DNA from: Desulfovibrio sp. | Lineage (GTDB): Bacteria; Desulfobacterota; Desulfovibrionia; Desulfovibrionales; Desulfovibrionaceae | Direction: 5' to 3' | DNA: 8,376 nucleotides | Assembly (NCBI GenBank): GCA_003525525.1 | Contig: DQED01000010.1 | Coordinates: 2,089 to 10,464, forward strand | Shown: positions 7,222-8,376 of the stretch, piece after piece | Layout: each line of letters starts with the position of its first letter | Numbering within the stretch: the stretch's first letter is position 1 | The notes under the pieces: model-generated | Database searches by the model: none | What the model saw: the letters and a program-made list of their open reading frames with translations, nothing else | Told to the model about the DNA's origin: nothing | Program-made: the position numbers and the translations under genes

Positions 7222-8376
7222 ATGGCCATATCCACTTTACGCATCACCCTTGAAAACGCCTGTGTCTCCTTTTCCGGCCGGCCTGCGCTCTCGGACGCGA
7301 GCCTGACGCTCGGTCCGGGCGAACGCCTGCTCGTGCTCGGCGGCAACGGTTCCGGCAAATCCACCCTGCTGCGGCTTCTGCGCGGCGACATCTGGCCCGA
7401 CGACGACGGACGGGGCGTGCGCGCCTACGTCGCGGACAACGGCCCCGGCCGGGCCTCTCCCATCGGCGTGCGCGAGCGCTGCGGCATCGTCTCCCCGGAA
7501 ATCCAGCGCGCGACCAAACGGCTGTGCGCGCCACTGCCGGCGCGCACCGTGATCCTCGCCGGCATGCGCGACGCCGTCTACATCCAGGGCAAGCCCAGCC
7601 CCGGGGAGCTCGCGCAACTGGCCAAGGTCACGGACCTGCTCGGCATCGCGCACCTGCTGGACACGCCCGTGGAAGCGCTTTCCAACGGCCAGCTGCGCGC
7701 CGTGCTCCTGGCCCGCGCCCTGGCCACGCGCCCGCTGGTCCTTTTCCTCGACGAATTCCTCGACGGCCTGGACGACGCGGCGCAGGAAACGGCCGCACGC
7801 GCCGTCGCCAAAGCCTCCGCAGACGGCGCGGCCATCGTGCTCACCAGCCACCAGGGCGCGGCCCTGCCGCCCGGAGAGGCCAAGGGCATCACCCTGGCCG
7901 GAGGCCGGATCATCGACGCCGGGCCGGCCGCGGTCGTGCTCGCCCGCTATCGCAAGGCCATGGACGGCCCGGTCCGGGAACAGGCCGCGACGCCCCCGGC
8001 CGAGGACGCGCCCCGGGAGGGGCTGCCGCTGGTCGTGCTCGAGCACGCCACGGTCTTTCTGGCGCGCAAGGAAATCCTCAAGGACATCTGCCTGACGGTT
8101 TCCCCGGGCGGGCACATGGCCGTGTTCGGGGCCAACGGCGCGGGCAAGTCCACGCTGCTGAGGCTCATCGCCGGCGAACACCACCCGGCGCTCGGCGGCC
8201 GGGCCATGCGGCCGGGGCTCGCCGCGCCGGAAGGGTTCACGGACCTGCGCGAGATCCGCCGGCGCATCGGCATGGTCTCCTTCGAGCTCGAAGCGGATTA
8301 CGACAAGGACCTTTCCGCCCTGGAACTCGTCACGTCCGGCATCGCCGCCACCATGGGAATCTACGCGGAACCTTCT
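7222..8376 (+). CDS. Tandem ABC ATPase, ModF/PhrA-like, truncated at the window edge
   Basis: Open from ATG 7222 to the last base (385 codons, no stop); the C-terminus lies outside. It carries two ABC nucleotide-binding domains in one chain and no membrane segment. Domain 1: Walker A GGNGSGKST (40-48), Q95 in the Q-loop region, signature LSNGQ (153-157, with Asn for the usual Gly), Walker B LVLFLDE (172-178) followed by FLDGLD instead of the common PxxGLD, and H210 in LTSH. A linker (about 245-268) is rich in Pro/Ala/Glu. Domain 2: Walker A GANGAGKST (303-311), then EIRRRIGMVSFELEADY and the TSGIAATMGIY segment, which parallels E. coli ModF (PhrA), a 490-residue tandem ATPase linked to molybdate transport. 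About 100 residues would be missing. No permease or binding protein is visible. No Shine-Dalgarno precedes the ATG, and a terminator lies just before it; no better in-frame start exists downstream before Walker A. The ModF-type assignment is likely, its function is not established. Confidence 0.85.
   Translation, partial: MAISTLRITLENACVSFSGRPALSDASLTLGPGERLLVLGGNGSGKSTLLRLLRGDIWPDDDGRGVRAYVADNGPGRASPIGVRERCGIVSPEIQRATKRLCAPLPARTVILAGMRDAVYIQGKPSPGELAQLAKVTDLLGIAHLLDTPVEALSNGQLRAVLLARALATRPLVLFLDEFLDGLDDAAQETAARAVAKASADGAAIVLTSHQGAALPPGEAKGITLAGGRIIDAGPAAVVLARYRKAMDGPVREQAATPPAEDAPREGLPLVVLEHATVFLARKEILKDICLTVSPGGHMAVFGANGAGKSTLLRLIAGEHHPALGGRAMRPGLAAPEGFTDLREIRRRIGMVSFELEADYDKDLSALELVTSGIAATMGIYAEPS

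Noticed and set aside
7237..8184. 315-residue open frame antisense to the ABC ATPase
   Set aside because: The + strand encodes both Walker A motifs and a full first domain, so the antisense frame is a shadow.

Overview
The window reads as ordinary chromosome from a GC-rich (well above 60% by eye) bacterium. The gene content, a ModF-like tandem ATPase, and the style of the intergenic palindrome after the first gene suggest a desulfovibrio-type sulfate reducer (Desulfovibrionaceae, perhaps near Solidesulfovibrio). That placement is inferred from general familiarity and was not tested by any search.

Layout, left to right. (1) Positions 1-206, + strand: the C-terminal end of a PHP-domain phosphoesterase (histidinol-phosphatase-like). 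(2) Positions 207-556: a 350-base gene-free stretch. It holds a small hairpin overlapping the PHP stop codon with a run of nine G in its loop, then a perfect 12-bp palindrome that looks like a dispersed intergenic repeat, then a less GC-rich leader before acs. (3) Positions 557-2539, +: acs, a complete acetyl-CoA synthetase. (4) Positions 2567-2603: a 15-bp hairpin between convergent genes, acting as a shared bidirectional terminator. (5) Positions 2627-6048, - strand: a tight three-gene cluster, transcribed ybaK-like deacylase, then a secreted four-cysteine protein of unknown function, then recQ helicase with an extra C-terminal helix-turn-helix domain. (6) Positions 6049-6277: divergent promoter region. 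(7) Positions 6278-7156, +: dapA, followed by a strong intrinsic terminator at 7180-7210. (8) Position 7222 to the window edge, +: a tandem ABC ATPase resembling E. coli ModF/PhrA, cut off in its second domain.

Most genes are housekeeping: acetate activation, lysine/peptidoglycan precursor synthesis, clearing of mischarged tRNA, and DNA repair. They do not form one pathway. The only clear co-transcription unit is the minus-strand trio, with gaps of 35 and 24 bases.

I do not see an obviously new system. The points most worth a second look are the intergenic palindromic element, the unknown CxxC secreted protein encoded directly before recQ in the same reading frame, the lack of a Shine-Dalgarno for recQ, and the ABC ATPase whose start codon lies 11 bases after a terminator's T-run, also without a ribosome binding site. 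No tRNA, rRNA, CRISPR array or insertion sequence was seen.
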